Shown here piece by piece: positions 9,203 to 17,880 of a stretch of DNA of 64,000 nucleotides. Made by a program: the position numbers and the translations under genes. Below the pieces are notes generated by a model. That model was given only the letters and a program-made list of their open reading frames with translations, was not told where the DNA came from and did not search any database. Source of the stretch: JBHJGS01 sp050331575 (GTDB taxonomy: Bacteria > Pseudomonadota > Alphaproteobacteria > Sphingomonadales > Rhodothalassiaceae); contig JBHJGS010000016.1 in the NCBI GenBank assembly GCA_050331575.1, forward strand, positions 1 to 64,000, in the 5' to 3' direction. Each line of letters starts with the position of its first letter. Position 1 is the stretch's first letter.

Positions 9203-9218
9203 GTTGCGTCAAAGCAAC
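9203..9218. promoter_or_regulatory. candidate operator GTTGC-N6-GCAAC upstream of receptor 2
   Basis: Same half-sites and spacer length as at 1827-1842, here 125 bases before the receptor 2 start and between two divergent genes. The surrounding A/T-rich sequence is the likely promoter region for both directions, so a regulator here could control receptor 2 and the TPR-oxygenase together. Confidence 0.45.
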
Positions 9219-9343
9219 GTTTTGAAATTTGTCATACACAATATCATCTCTATGCGACGGCCTGCCGTAGACCAAAGGAAAGTTGCGCGATAAGCCATTG
9301 CATTGTCACAAAGCGCCAAGAAAACCGGCCTGGAGGAAACGTT

Positions 9344-12300
9344 ATGATGTATCGCCACAGTGTCCGGAGCCGATTGCTCCGGGGATCTGCCCTCGCGCTC
9401 GTCAGCGCCGCAACCTGGCCTGTCCTGGCCCAGGACCAAGCCGGCGGCGAGATGGAGGAAGTCGAAGAGATGGTCGTCACCGGCTCGCGGATCCAACGCG
9501 CGGACCTGACGTCGAACAGCCCGGTCACCATCCTGGGCGAAGAAGAATTCGTTTTCACCAATACAGTCGACGGCGAATCGCTTTTGCGGGATCTGCCGCA
9601 GACCCAGGCCGCGACCACTTCTGTGGTGAACAATGGCAATGCCGGCGTGGCCACCTTGGACTTGCGCGACCTCGGCGAGGTGCGCACCCTGGTTCTGCTG
9701 GAGGGGCGGCGCCTGTTGAGCTTTGATTCCGGCGGGGTCGTCGATGTCAACCAGATCCCCGTTGCCTTGGTCGAACGCGTTGACACCCTGACCGGCGGGG
9801 CCTCGGCGACCTACGGGTCCGACGCCATTGCCGGCGTGGTCAATTATGTGCTGACCGACGATTTTGAAGGCGTGGAGTTGGACGGCACCTTCCAGATCGA
9901 CGAGTTCGGCGACGGCGAGCAGTATCAGACCTCCATCACCGTCGGCGGCAATTTCGCCGATGGCCGGGGCAATGCCGTGATCACGGCGCAATACACCGAC
10001 CGGAACGGCATCTTTCAGTCACAGCGGCCGTTTTCGGAGGAAGCCTTCGGCATCGGAAGTTTCGGCGATGAGGAATTGACGCCGCTGGGCAGTGCCACTG
10101 ACTTGGACGGCACCTTCAACCTACCGGGCGGCGGCGGCCTTGTCGATTTTGAGGATGACGGCACGCTGACCCCCCAGACCGATACCTTCAATTTCAACCC
10201 CTTCAATTATCTTCAAGTGCCCAATCAGCGCTGGAATATTTTCGGCAAAGGCCAGTATGAATATGTGAATGGTCACGAAGTTTATGCCCAGGGCCATTTC
10301 TTCAACAGCCGCGTCGACGCGATCCTGGCCCCGTCTGGCACCTTTTTCAATGCGTTCGAGGTTGGCGTCGGACCGGCCAATGCCAATCCGTTCCTGACCG
10401 CTCAGAACCTAGCAATCCTTGCAAACCCGGATGCCATTCCGGCGATCAATGCCGCCAATGCCGGCGCGGACGGCAGCAATCCCTTATGCGCGGGATCGCT
10501 GACCGATGCTGCGTTCCTGACCTCGCCCACAACCATCGCCAATTGCGGTGACGGCATTCTGGGTCTGGACACCAGCGGCGACGGGATCGACGATCTCGGC
10601 GTTGATCTCGACGGAGACGGAATGCTCGACCCGAATGCCGCGGTGAATTTCGGCTTTGGTCGCCGCACGGTCGAAGTCGGCCCGCGGACATTCGAAAACG
10701 AGACCTTCGCGTTTCAATTTGTCGGCGGGTTCCGCGGCGAACTGCCCCTAGGCTGGACCTATGATTTGCACGCGCAATTCGGCCGCTCCCAGCTTAGCAC
10801 GCCCACGCTCAACGGCTTGAGCTCTGTGCGCACGCAAGATTCCCTGAGCGCGATCACAGACGAGGATGGCAATATCGTCTGCGCCCCAGGCGCGGCAGCA
10901 GGCTGCGTTCCGGGTGACTTTTTCGGTCCTGGTGACCTGAGCGAAGCGGCCGCCGACTTTATCGGTTTGGACTCGCTCGTAGAGTTGAACACTAATCAGA
11001 CAATCGTCAACGGCTTCATTCAAGGGGATTTCGAGGCACTTGGGATCAAGAGTCCCTTCGCCACCAGCACGCCGGGTTTCGTCTTCGGGTTCGAATTTCG
11101 CGAGGAGGAAGCGGAATCCTTCCCTGACGACAATTTGCAAAACGGCACGGTCGTGGGCGTCGGATCGGTCCAGCCGATTGATGGCCGCTTCGATGTCATT
11201 GAAGGATTTGTCGAGGTGATTGCGCCGCTTGTCCAGGACCAGCCCTTCATCTATGATCTGAAGGCGGAGCTTGCCGCCCGCGTCTCGCGCTACAGCACCA
11301 TCGGCACCGTTGCGACCTACAAGCTGGGCGGCGAATATTCGCCGATCCCGGATATCCGCCTGCGCGGCCTGTTCCAGCGAGCGGTGCGCGCTCCGAATAT
11401 CGGTGAGTTGTTCACCCCCCAGACCCCCGGCGTGGCTCCAGTCACCACCGACCCGTGCGATCAGGACAATCTCACATCGGCGGTTGCGGCGGCGAACCCG
11501 GAATTGGCGCAACTGTGTATCGCCACGGGCGTCCCGCCCGCAGCGGTTGGCTTCGTGACGCCGCCGATCGTCGGACAAGCCGGCGGCATCTTCGGCGGCA
11601 ACGCCGACCTGGAAGAAGAGACCGCGGATACCTTCACCGTCGGCGCGGTGATCCAGCCGGAATTCTTGCCCGGCTTCGCCCTCACCGTGGACTATTATTC
11701 CATCTCCGTGACCGACGTGATCACGCCCTTCGGTGGGTCTGGACAGAATGTCTTGAACAACTGTTATTTCGTTGTGCAAGACGCGGCCAGCGACTTCTGT
11801 CAGGCCATTGTGCGCGATCCGCTGACCGGCGGCCTGAACGGCAATGACGATATCGGGATTCAGCTGTTCCTGGCCAATGCCGCGGAACTCTCCACGCGCG
11901 GCTTTGATTTCGGTATGCGCTACGGCTTCGATGTCGCGGATTTTGTCGGCCAGGATCTTGGCAGCATCGACATCAACCTCAATTCCGTCTTCATCCTGGA
12001 ACAGGATTTCACCGCCGACGAGGTGTCGCCGACGGTGGAGTGTGAAGGGCTGTACGGCAATACCTGTGGTGAACCCAATCCGCGCTACCGGCAGAATCTG
12101 CGGGTGACCTGGAATTACGGCCCGGCAAGCGTCTCGACCCGTTGGCGGTTCATCTCCAGAACCCGGTTCGACGATTTTGTCCTGAGCGGTTTCGATCCCG
12201 ATAGTGGTATTGCCGTCAATGAAATCGGTTCGCAAAACTATGTCGATCTGACCGGGGTCCTGCAGGTGCTCGATTTTGCCGAGATCCGCGGCGGCATCCT

Positions 12301-12436
12301 CAATCTGTTCGACAATGACCCACCGATCCTGGGCACGGGGGCGGGCCTTACCGCAGACAATAACGCCAATACGTTCCCCGGCACCTATGATGCGATCGGG
12401 CGTCGCTACTTTGTCGGTTTGACCATCCGACTTTAG
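9344..12436 (+). CDS. TonB-dependent receptor 2
   Basis: A 1030-residue outer-membrane TonB-dependent transporter. Signal peptide at about 1-30, EEMVVTGSRI at 41-50, plug motifs LRDLGEVRTLVLLEGRRL and GASATYGSDAIAGVVNY, and a barrel ending YFVGLTIRL. The start has GGAGG seven bases upstream. It is a paralogue of receptors 1 and 3 but has its own loop insertions, including a D/G-rich stretch (LGVDLDGDGMLDPN, around 425-440) that looks like a calcium-binding loop. Substrate unknown. A 12-bp stem-loop follows the gene. Confidence 0.93.
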   Translation: MMYRHSVRSRLLRGSALALVSAATWPVLAQDQAGGEMEEVEEMVVTGSRIQRADLTSNSPVTILGEEEFVFTNTVDGESLLRDLPQTQAATTSVVNNGNAGVATLDLRDLGEVRTLVLLEGRRLLSFDSGGVVDVNQIPVALVERVDTLTGGASATYGSDAIAGVVNYVLTDDFEGVELDGTFQIDEFGDGEQYQTSITVGGNFADGRGNAVITAQYTDRNGIFQSQRPFSEEAFGIGSFGDEELTPLGSATDLDGTFNLPGGGGLVDFEDDGTLTPQTDTFNFNPFNYLQVPNQRWNIFGKGQYEYVNGHEVYAQGHFFNSRVDAILAPSGTFFNAFEVGVGPANANPFLTAQNLAILANPDAIPAINAANAGADGSNPLCAGSLTDAAFLTSPTTIANCGDGILGLDTSGDGIDDLGVDLDGDGMLDPNAAVNFGFGRRTVEVGPRTFENETFAFQFVGGFRGELPLGWTYDLHAQFGRSQLSTPTLNGLSSVRTQDSLSAITDEDGNIVCAPGAAAGCVPGDFFGPGDLSEAAADFIGLDSLVELNTNQTIVNGFIQGDFEALGIKSPFATSTPGFVFGFEFREEEAESFPDDNLQNGTVVGVGSVQPIDGRFDVIEGFVEVIAPLVQDQPFIYDLKAELAARVSRYSTIGTVATYKLGGEYSPIPDIRLRGLFQRAVRAPNIGELFTPQTPGVAPVTTDPCDQDNLTSAVAAANPELAQLCIATGVPPAAVGFVTPPIVGQAGGIFGGNADLEEETADTFTVGAVIQPEFLPGFALTVDYYSISVTDVITPFGGSGQNVLNNCYFVVQDAASDFCQAIVRDPLTGGLNGNDDIGIQLFLANAAELSTRGFDFGMRYGFDVADFVGQDLGSIDINLNSVFILEQDFTADEVSPTVECEGLYGNTCGEPNPRYRQNLRVTWNYGPASVSTRWRFISRTRFDDFVLSGFDPDSGIAVNEIGSQNYVDLTGVLQVLDFAEIRGGILNLFDNDPPILGTGAGLTADNNANTFPGTYDAIGRRYFVGLTIRL

Positions 12437-12452
12437 CCGGCCCAAACACACC

Positions 12453-12489
12453 GACGGGTGCTGCGGCGGCTTTGCACGCAGCGCCCGTC
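12453..12489 (+). other. stem-loop after receptor 2
   Basis: GACGGGTGCTGC at 12453-12464 pairs with GCAGCGCCCGTC at 12478-12489 with a single G-U pair and a 13-base loop. There is no T run after it, so termination activity is uncertain. Confidence 0.45.
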
Positions 12490-12536
12490 TCGCTATGGTC
12501 ACGGTCATTCGTATGTGCCGATGAATGAGGACCGTT

Positions 12537-13151
12537 ATGCGTGTTGGCGTATTTGCCCTGGCGGCCGGCTCAGCCCTGCTGGGCTCGCCGGCTGTTGCCC
12601 AGGATGAGGTATTCAGTGACTTTTATGCCTGTGATGTTGTCCGGGTGCCGGAAGACCGGTTGGCCTGCTTCGATGCCGTGTTGAAAAAGCAGAAGCTGAT
12701 CCGCGGCCTGGCCGATGGCAGTGCGGAAAGCGCCGCTGCGCCGACCTACCTGCCCGCCCGGCCCAGTCGAACCGTGCGCGCCACGCCGCTGGCATCGATC
12801 CCGGAGGCGCAGCCTCCGGCCCAGATCGACCAGCCAGCAGCAAAATCGACCCCGCCGCGCCAGCAGCAAGCAGCGGTGCAGCCGCCGCAATCCGCTGTCG
12901 GAAGCGTGTGGACACCCGATAGCTTGCCGGACGAATTCGAGACCACGATCACCGCGTTCGACAGCAATTCGGTCGGCGACTATAAGTTCAAGATCGCTGA
13001 GGGCGTGGTGTTCGAAGACGCCGGCGGGCAAAAGCCACGCAGCACGCTGAGCAATAAGCGGGCCCGCTTCTTCAAGAATTTCCTCGGTCAATGGCGCATG
13101 GAGGTGGAGGGCGTGCGCGGCGTGTTCTTCATCCGCCCCGTGGAGACCTGA
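12537..13151 (+). CDS. secreted protein of unknown function with ACD...RLACFD motif
   Basis: A 204-residue protein with a clear signal peptide (about 1-21, ending AVA-QDE). The mature part opens with two cysteines in YACDVVRVPEDRLACFDAVL, a motif common in periplasmic proteins whose Cys pair likely forms a disulfide. A proline/glutamine-rich low-complexity linker follows (about 60-125), then a conserved-looking C-terminal domain ending EGVRGVFFIRPVET. GAGG is six bases before the ATG at 12537, preferred over the in-frame ATG at 12525. No function can be assigned. It follows receptor 2 by 100 bases. Confidence 0.75.
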   Translation: MRVGVFALAAGSALLGSPAVAQDEVFSDFYACDVVRVPEDRLACFDAVLKKQKLIRGLADGSAESAAAPTYLPARPSRTVRATPLASIPEAQPPAQIDQPAAKSTPPRQQQAAVQPPQSAVGSVWTPDSLPDEFETTITAFDSNSVGDYKFKIAEGVVFEDAGGQKPRSTLSNKRARFFKNFLGQWRMEVEGVRGVFFIRPVET

Positions 13152-13444
13152 TCGCGCGCTGCCCCGGCGCGCCAGCGATTTTTAGGGGCGCCGGGCGCGG
13201 CTCGCCCCGATCACGCCGGAACGGCGCCAACAGTTCCGCAAATGTCGGAAAATTTGATACGGATCACGGAACGGTGTGTGGCCTCTACGCCACAACCCTC
13301 AACCATCCGCCTATCTCCCCGCGCCCGAGAGTTTACTTCAGTTTGGCAACGTCCCACGATGCCGGCGACTACGGCTCGCTGGCGACGGCCGCGCTGAGCT
13401 GCAGAGAAAACAAGCAGCCAACAAGGAAACAGGGGAATCGCATC

Positions 13445-16400
13445 ATGATGAATTGGGAAGCCGCACGGCGGCGTCGGGTTTGGTTTAGCACCGCTGCCTC
13501 AGCCCTCGTCTTGAGCGCCGCCATGCCTGCCGCTGCGCAGGGTGTCACTGACGATCAAGACAGCCTTGAGGAAATCGAAGTCGAAGAAATGGTCGTCACC
13601 GGCTCGCGTATACGGCGAACAGGCTTTGAAGATTTGCCACAGCCGGCCATCATCGTTGGCCAGGAAGTGCTGCAAGAACGCGGTTTCACCAATATTGCAG
13701 ACGCGCTGAACCAGGTTCCTGGCTTTGGCGCTGGCATTGATGGCGTGACCACGGGGTCTGGCCTCAATATCGGCCAGGAGTTTGTCGACCTTTTCGATCT
13801 TGGAACACAACGCACGCTCGTTGTTGTTAACGGGCGCCGGTTTGTTCCGGGCAACCCGCTCAACGGCGATCCGATCGGGCGTCTGGAAGGGTCGCAGGTC
13901 GATTTGAACAATTTTGCGCCCGCCATGGTTGAGCGGATCGAGGTTCTGAGTATCGGTGGGGCGCCGATTTACGGCGCAGACGCCATTGCCGGTACCGTCA
14001 ACATCATTCTTCGAGACGACTTTGAAGGCGTGGATGCGCAGTTTCAATATGGTAATCGTGTCAATCCAGGTGGCATCCCGAACTATACGGTAACCGGCGT
14101 GTTCGGCGCCAATACGCCTGACGGACGCGGTAACGTGACTGCGTCGATACAATTTGAGGATCAGGCAGGCGCGGTCGCCAATGAGTTTGACTTCTTCTCG
14201 AATCAAGCGACGTCCTTTGCCGCCGGCGGTGACCCCCAGATCGTCGGTGACGAAGGCCGCTTCAATATTTTGGAAGGTCCGATCGGTTATCTCCCCGCAC
14301 CGGGGCCCGGCGTTCCGCTGCCAACCATTGAGGCGAACGTCTTTCAGGATGCCGATGGCAACATTCTTACGTTTGCGGGCGATGGCGGGCTGTCGATCGC
14401 CGACCCGGGCGTGCAATTGCCAGGTGCTAGCAGTCTGTTCTTCGTCGAGGGCGGCAGTCTTTTTGACACGAACGACTTCAATGAATTGATCGTCCCTGTT
14501 CAGCGCTTCGTGTTTACCAGTCAGGCGCACTACGACATTACCGATTATGTCCGCGTCTTTGCCGAAACCAACTTCCTCAACAGCAATAGTGCAGACTTGG
14601 TCTCCCAATCGTCAGAGGCTTTTAATACAGCATTCCTCGGCACGCAGGGCCAAGGCTCGTTCGGCGTTTCAGTCGACAACCCCTTCCTTTCGCCCCAGGA
14701 CAGGCAGACACTGATTGATGCGGGCGCTGAGGAGACATTCTTTTTGAATGGCATCAATTTGGCCCTGTTGCCCGATGCCGGGTCGCAATTCCAGGAGCTG
14801 ACCACCTTCCGAACTGTAGGTGGTTTACAGGGCGACTTCGAATTCGCGGGACGGAATTTCAACTGGGAGTTGTCGATGAACTTTGGTCGCACTAACTCCA
14901 CACGAACGGAAGCTTTCATTCTGGCGGAAAACTTCTTCAACGCGGTTGATAGCGTGGCGTTAACACCGGAACTCATTGGGCAAATTCAAGCCAATGAAGA
15001 GAATATCGCACTGGCTCAAGGCGGCAGCACCAACATCAATGTGATTCGCGACGGCGAAGTTGCCCTGGCGACGCCGGGGTCGCTGTTTGCGGGCGACATC
15101 GTCTGCGACGTTTACCTTGATGATACGATCGGCGCCGTGGACTTCCAGCCGGACAATCCCACTGGCACAACCGGTATCCCGCCCTCGAACGTCGCCTCGC
15201 CGGACCCTTCTATCAATGGCTGTACTCCGGTGAACCTGTTTGCGGGCTTCGGCGTGGCACCGGAAGCTGTCGACTTCATTAGCGGCCTGGGAACGGGTTT
15301 CGGCCAGATCAATCAAGCAGACCTGTTGGCGTTCATTAGCGGCGAATTGTTCGAATTGCCGGCAGGCTGGATTAGCTTCGTGGCCGGTGTGGAACGCCGA
15401 CGTGAGTTCGGCAGCTTTACACCCGACGGCGTGCTGGAAGATGGCCTCTCGCGCGCCCCCGCGGTGCCAGCTGTTCCGGAGGTGGAAATTGTCTCCAACG
15501 AATACTATGGAGAGATGACCATTCCCGTGCTCAATTCGGACTTCAATCTCGGTATCAACGACTTGGTCGGGTTCGAGTTGGTTTCCGTGCTGGAGTTCAG
15601 CGGCGCCTACCGTCGGATCAACACCAGCATCGGCAATGACGTCAATGTGTTCACTGCTGGAGGAACCTTCGGCCTGCTCGACGGAGACGTAACGCTCAGA
15701 GGTAACTTCACCCGATCGGTTCGGCAGCCATCGCTCGTTGAACTGTTTGCCCCTCCTGCATTGGCCTTCGATCAAACCGGAGATCCGTGCGATGCCGGCA
15801 ATATCAACCTGGCCCCGACCACAAACCGAATCGCCAACTGTGTGGCCGCCGCGCAAGCCTTGGGATTTGACCAGGCGGCATTCGGAACTGACGCTAGCGG
15901 AACAATGGGCCTCCTCTTGGCCCCCGGCGATGCGGCCTTCATCACGCCATCAGTGAATGCCGCAATTCCGATCGGTTCGGCCGGGAATCCGGATCTTGGG
16001 TTCGAAACCTCGAATTCCTTCACAGCGGGTATAATCTGGCAACCCAGCTTTGTGCCTGGCCTGACCATAGCGGCAGACTATCTGAGCATCAATCTAGAAG
16101 ACGTGATCGTCGAGCCGGACTTTTCTTTCTTCACGCAAGACTGTCTGGACAATTCCAACTTTAGTGCCGGGGAATTCCAACCCAGCTGTGGTAACTTCGA
16201 GCGGGTTGGCGTCGTCCCCGATCCAGCAGACGGCAGCGTGATCGGCGGCTTTGACATTGTGTCAGGGAATTCCGCATTCGTGAACAGTGACGTTCTGGAA
16301 TTTCAGGCGCTGTCTGCGAACGTCCGGTATTCCTTTGAAGTCCGCGACTTCTTTGACCTAGTCACGCTGACCAACTTTGGCCCGGGAGATCTCGGCTCCG

Positions 16401-16834
16401 TCGACCTGAGAGGTACATTCTTCGGTGTCTTCGTGAGCCGGAACTCGGCCAACAATAGTACCATCCAGCCGAACGGCGAGTTGGCCAACGTGGCAGGCAC
16501 GACCGGCGAACCTGATTTCACCTTCCTGCTGGACATGAACTACAATTACGGTCCGTTCGGGCTTTCTTGGCGGCTGGACTATTCTGACAATGTCGCTCCA
16601 TGTATCTTCCGAATTCCTGGAAATTGCGACGACATTCCAGACGCAGCCCGCGTCCTTCCGCGGGACGTGGAGCACGATGCCTCGATCAGTTACGAGGTCA
16701 GCGAGAATATCCTGATCCGGGGCGGAGCGACCGATATTCTTGGCAACCGGCCCAACGTGTTGGAACAGGCCTTCGGCGGTTTCGGCAATGCCATTGGTCG
16801 GACGTTCTTCGTGCAGTTGAACGTTCGCCTGTAG
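13445..16834 (+). CDS. TonB-dependent receptor 3
   Basis: The largest of the three receptors, 1129 residues. The start is taken at ATG 13445, eight bases after AGGGGA, because it begins a proper signal peptide (Arg-rich N-terminus, hydrophobic core, AAAQ cleavage around residue 32); the longer open frame upstream is non-coding leader. EEMVVTGSRIRR follows at about 47-58, then a plug with LFDLGTQRTLVVVNGRRFV and GGAPIYGADAIAGTVNI and a barrel ending FFVQLNVRL. The A in GGAPIYGADAIAG varies from the usual S. Substrate unknown. A strong terminator lies at 16993. Confidence 0.93.
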   Translation: MMNWEAARRRRVWFSTAASALVLSAAMPAAAQGVTDDQDSLEEIEVEEMVVTGSRIRRTGFEDLPQPAIIVGQEVLQERGFTNIADALNQVPGFGAGIDGVTTGSGLNIGQEFVDLFDLGTQRTLVVVNGRRFVPGNPLNGDPIGRLEGSQVDLNNFAPAMVERIEVLSIGGAPIYGADAIAGTVNIILRDDFEGVDAQFQYGNRVNPGGIPNYTVTGVFGANTPDGRGNVTASIQFEDQAGAVANEFDFFSNQATSFAAGGDPQIVGDEGRFNILEGPIGYLPAPGPGVPLPTIEANVFQDADGNILTFAGDGGLSIADPGVQLPGASSLFFVEGGSLFDTNDFNELIVPVQRFVFTSQAHYDITDYVRVFAETNFLNSNSADLVSQSSEAFNTAFLGTQGQGSFGVSVDNPFLSPQDRQTLIDAGAEETFFLNGINLALLPDAGSQFQELTTFRTVGGLQGDFEFAGRNFNWELSMNFGRTNSTRTEAFILAENFFNAVDSVALTPELIGQIQANEENIALAQGGSTNINVIRDGEVALATPGSLFAGDIVCDVYLDDTIGAVDFQPDNPTGTTGIPPSNVASPDPSINGCTPVNLFAGFGVAPEAVDFISGLGTGFGQINQADLLAFISGELFELPAGWISFVAGVERRREFGSFTPDGVLEDGLSRAPAVPAVPEVEIVSNEYYGEMTIPVLNSDFNLGINDLVGFELVSVLEFSGAYRRINTSIGNDVNVFTAGGTFGLLDGDVTLRGNFTRSVRQPSLVELFAPPALAFDQTGDPCDAGNINLAPTTNRIANCVAAAQALGFDQAAFGTDASGTMGLLLAPGDAAFITPSVNAAIPIGSAGNPDLGFETSNSFTAGIIWQPSFVPGLTIAADYLSINLEDVIVEPDFSFFTQDCLDNSNFSAGEFQPSCGNFERVGVVPDPADGSVIGGFDIVSGNSAFVNSDVLEFQALSANVRYSFEVRDFFDLVTLTNFGPGDLGSVDLRGTFFGVFVSRNSANNSTIQPNGELANVAGTTGEPDFTFLLDMNYNYGPFGLSWRLDYSDNVAPCIFRIPGNCDDIPDAARVLPRDVEHDASISYEVSENILIRGGATDILGNRPNVLEQAFGGFGNAIGRTFFVQLNVRL

Positions 16835-16845
16835 AGCAACAACTG

Positions 16846-16956
16846 ACCGGTTGGTATTGTTGTGCGATACCAATCGGTCGCATCAAGTTGCTCGCCCTCT
16901 AAAAGGCGGGCATGTTCATCCGATCAATCGCAGTCGCGATTGGTCGGATAGTGCCC
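16846..16956 (-). repeat. dispersed palindromic repeat, copy B
   Basis: Reverse-orientation copy beginning 11 bases after the receptor 3 stop. It has the CCGATC-type palindrome, the GCCCGCC/GGGCGAGCAAC block, and an extra arm (16846-16878) in which ACCGGTTGGTAT pairs with ATACCAATCGGT. Copy C carries the same second arm. Confidence 0.7.
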
Positions 16957-16992
16957 GAGGCGGTCGGGCCTCATTTGGGTCGGGCCTCATGC

Positions 16993-17024
16993 GGGTCGGG
17001 ATTGTCGGATCCCGACCCTTTTTT
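16993..17024 (+). terminator. strong rho-independent terminator of receptor 3
   Basis: GGGTCGGGA at 16993-17001 pairs perfectly with TCCCGACCC at 17010-17018, followed by six T. The next gene has its own ribosome binding site 55 bases on. Confidence 0.85.
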
Positions 17025-17078
17025 GTCGGCGCCGAACCTGTCACACTCATCAGTTAAGTGCCGTCTTCGGGAGCCGTC

Positions 17079-17837
17079 ATGAAGATCGTTTTCAATGTCC
17101 AGAGCGAAGCCCTCATCGTCGATGAGCGGCTGAAACCGCGACCGGCAGCGCAGGTCATGCCGGATTGGAAAAAAGAGCTAGCCGCAAAAGTTGAGCATGA
17201 GTTTCGCCAAGCCCGCAGCGCGCGTACCTGTCCGGCCCTGCACGACTATTTGCATCTGGGTTATGTCATTCCATTATGGACCGACATGCGCTTGGAGCGC
17301 GTGAGCGTGGACGGCACGGGCCGGCCGAAGGCCGATCCCGACGGTCCATTCATCCGTTGGCAAACCGCTCATGGCGCGTTTCCGCTGGAATTCCACGGTG
17401 CCGAACAGGTAAAAGGGGCCGAACCTTTACAGCCGACCGCCAATTTGCAGCAATTGGTCAAGCCGATCTGTCCGTGGCTGATCGAGACCCCACCGGGCTG
17501 GTCAATCCTAGTGTTACCGCTCAGCCTACATGAACAAAAAAAGCAGCTGCCGCTTATCCCACTTCCCGGTGTGGTCAACACCGATCACTGGCACCAGATC
17601 CATGCCCCGTGCCGTTGGGGCACAGTGGAACCGGTCATGACCTTACGGGCGGGAACGCCGTTCATGCACATCATTCCGTTCCGCCGCGAAGACGCCTTAC
17701 AGCCGGAGTTCAAGGTCATCCGAGAGCAGGCCCGGCTGGCCAATTTGGCTGGTACCCTGAGTGATTTCAGCGGCGGCTACCGGCGCCAGCAGAAGGCGTT
17801 CGAAGCTAAACATACCAAAGAGCGCGCGGACGGTTGA
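17079..17837 (+). CDS. DUF6065-like protein
   Basis: A 252-residue cytoplasmic-looking protein without signal peptide. Motifs HLGYVIPLW, CPWLIETPPGWS, LPGVVNTDHW and RAGTPFMHIIPFRRED match the pattern I associate with DUF6065 proteins of unknown function; this family call is from memory of motif order, not a search. GGGAG stands five bases before ATG 17079, preferred over the upstream codon at 17058. It is 43 bases before murJ but separated by a terminator from the receptor, so it may be its own unit. Its position beside receptors and oxygenases suggests, but does not show, a shared pathway. Confidence 0.7.
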   Translation: MKIVFNVQSEALIVDERLKPRPAAQVMPDWKKELAAKVEHEFRQARSARTCPALHDYLHLGYVIPLWTDMRLERVSVDGTGRPKADPDGPFIRWQTAHGAFPLEFHGAEQVKGAEPLQPTANLQQLVKPICPWLIETPPGWSILVLPLSLHEQKKQLPLIPLPGVVNTDHWHQIHAPCRWGTVEPVMTLRAGTPFMHIIPFRREDALQPEFKVIREQARLANLAGTLSDFSGGYRRQQKAFEAKHTKERADG

Positions 17838-17880
17838 AGCAGAGCTTGCGCGGGCCACAGGGCTGGCCTAACGCCGCGGT

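Noticed and set aside
10748..12508. 586-codon minus-strand frame inside receptor 2
   Set aside because: Shadow frame of a GC-rich gene; no start signal or domain, and the plus-strand reading is a clear receptor.
13091..13444. Upstream extension of the receptor 3 frame
   Set aside because: It overlaps the end of the preceding gene and lacks protein-like character; the signal peptide and ribosome binding site fix the start at 13445.
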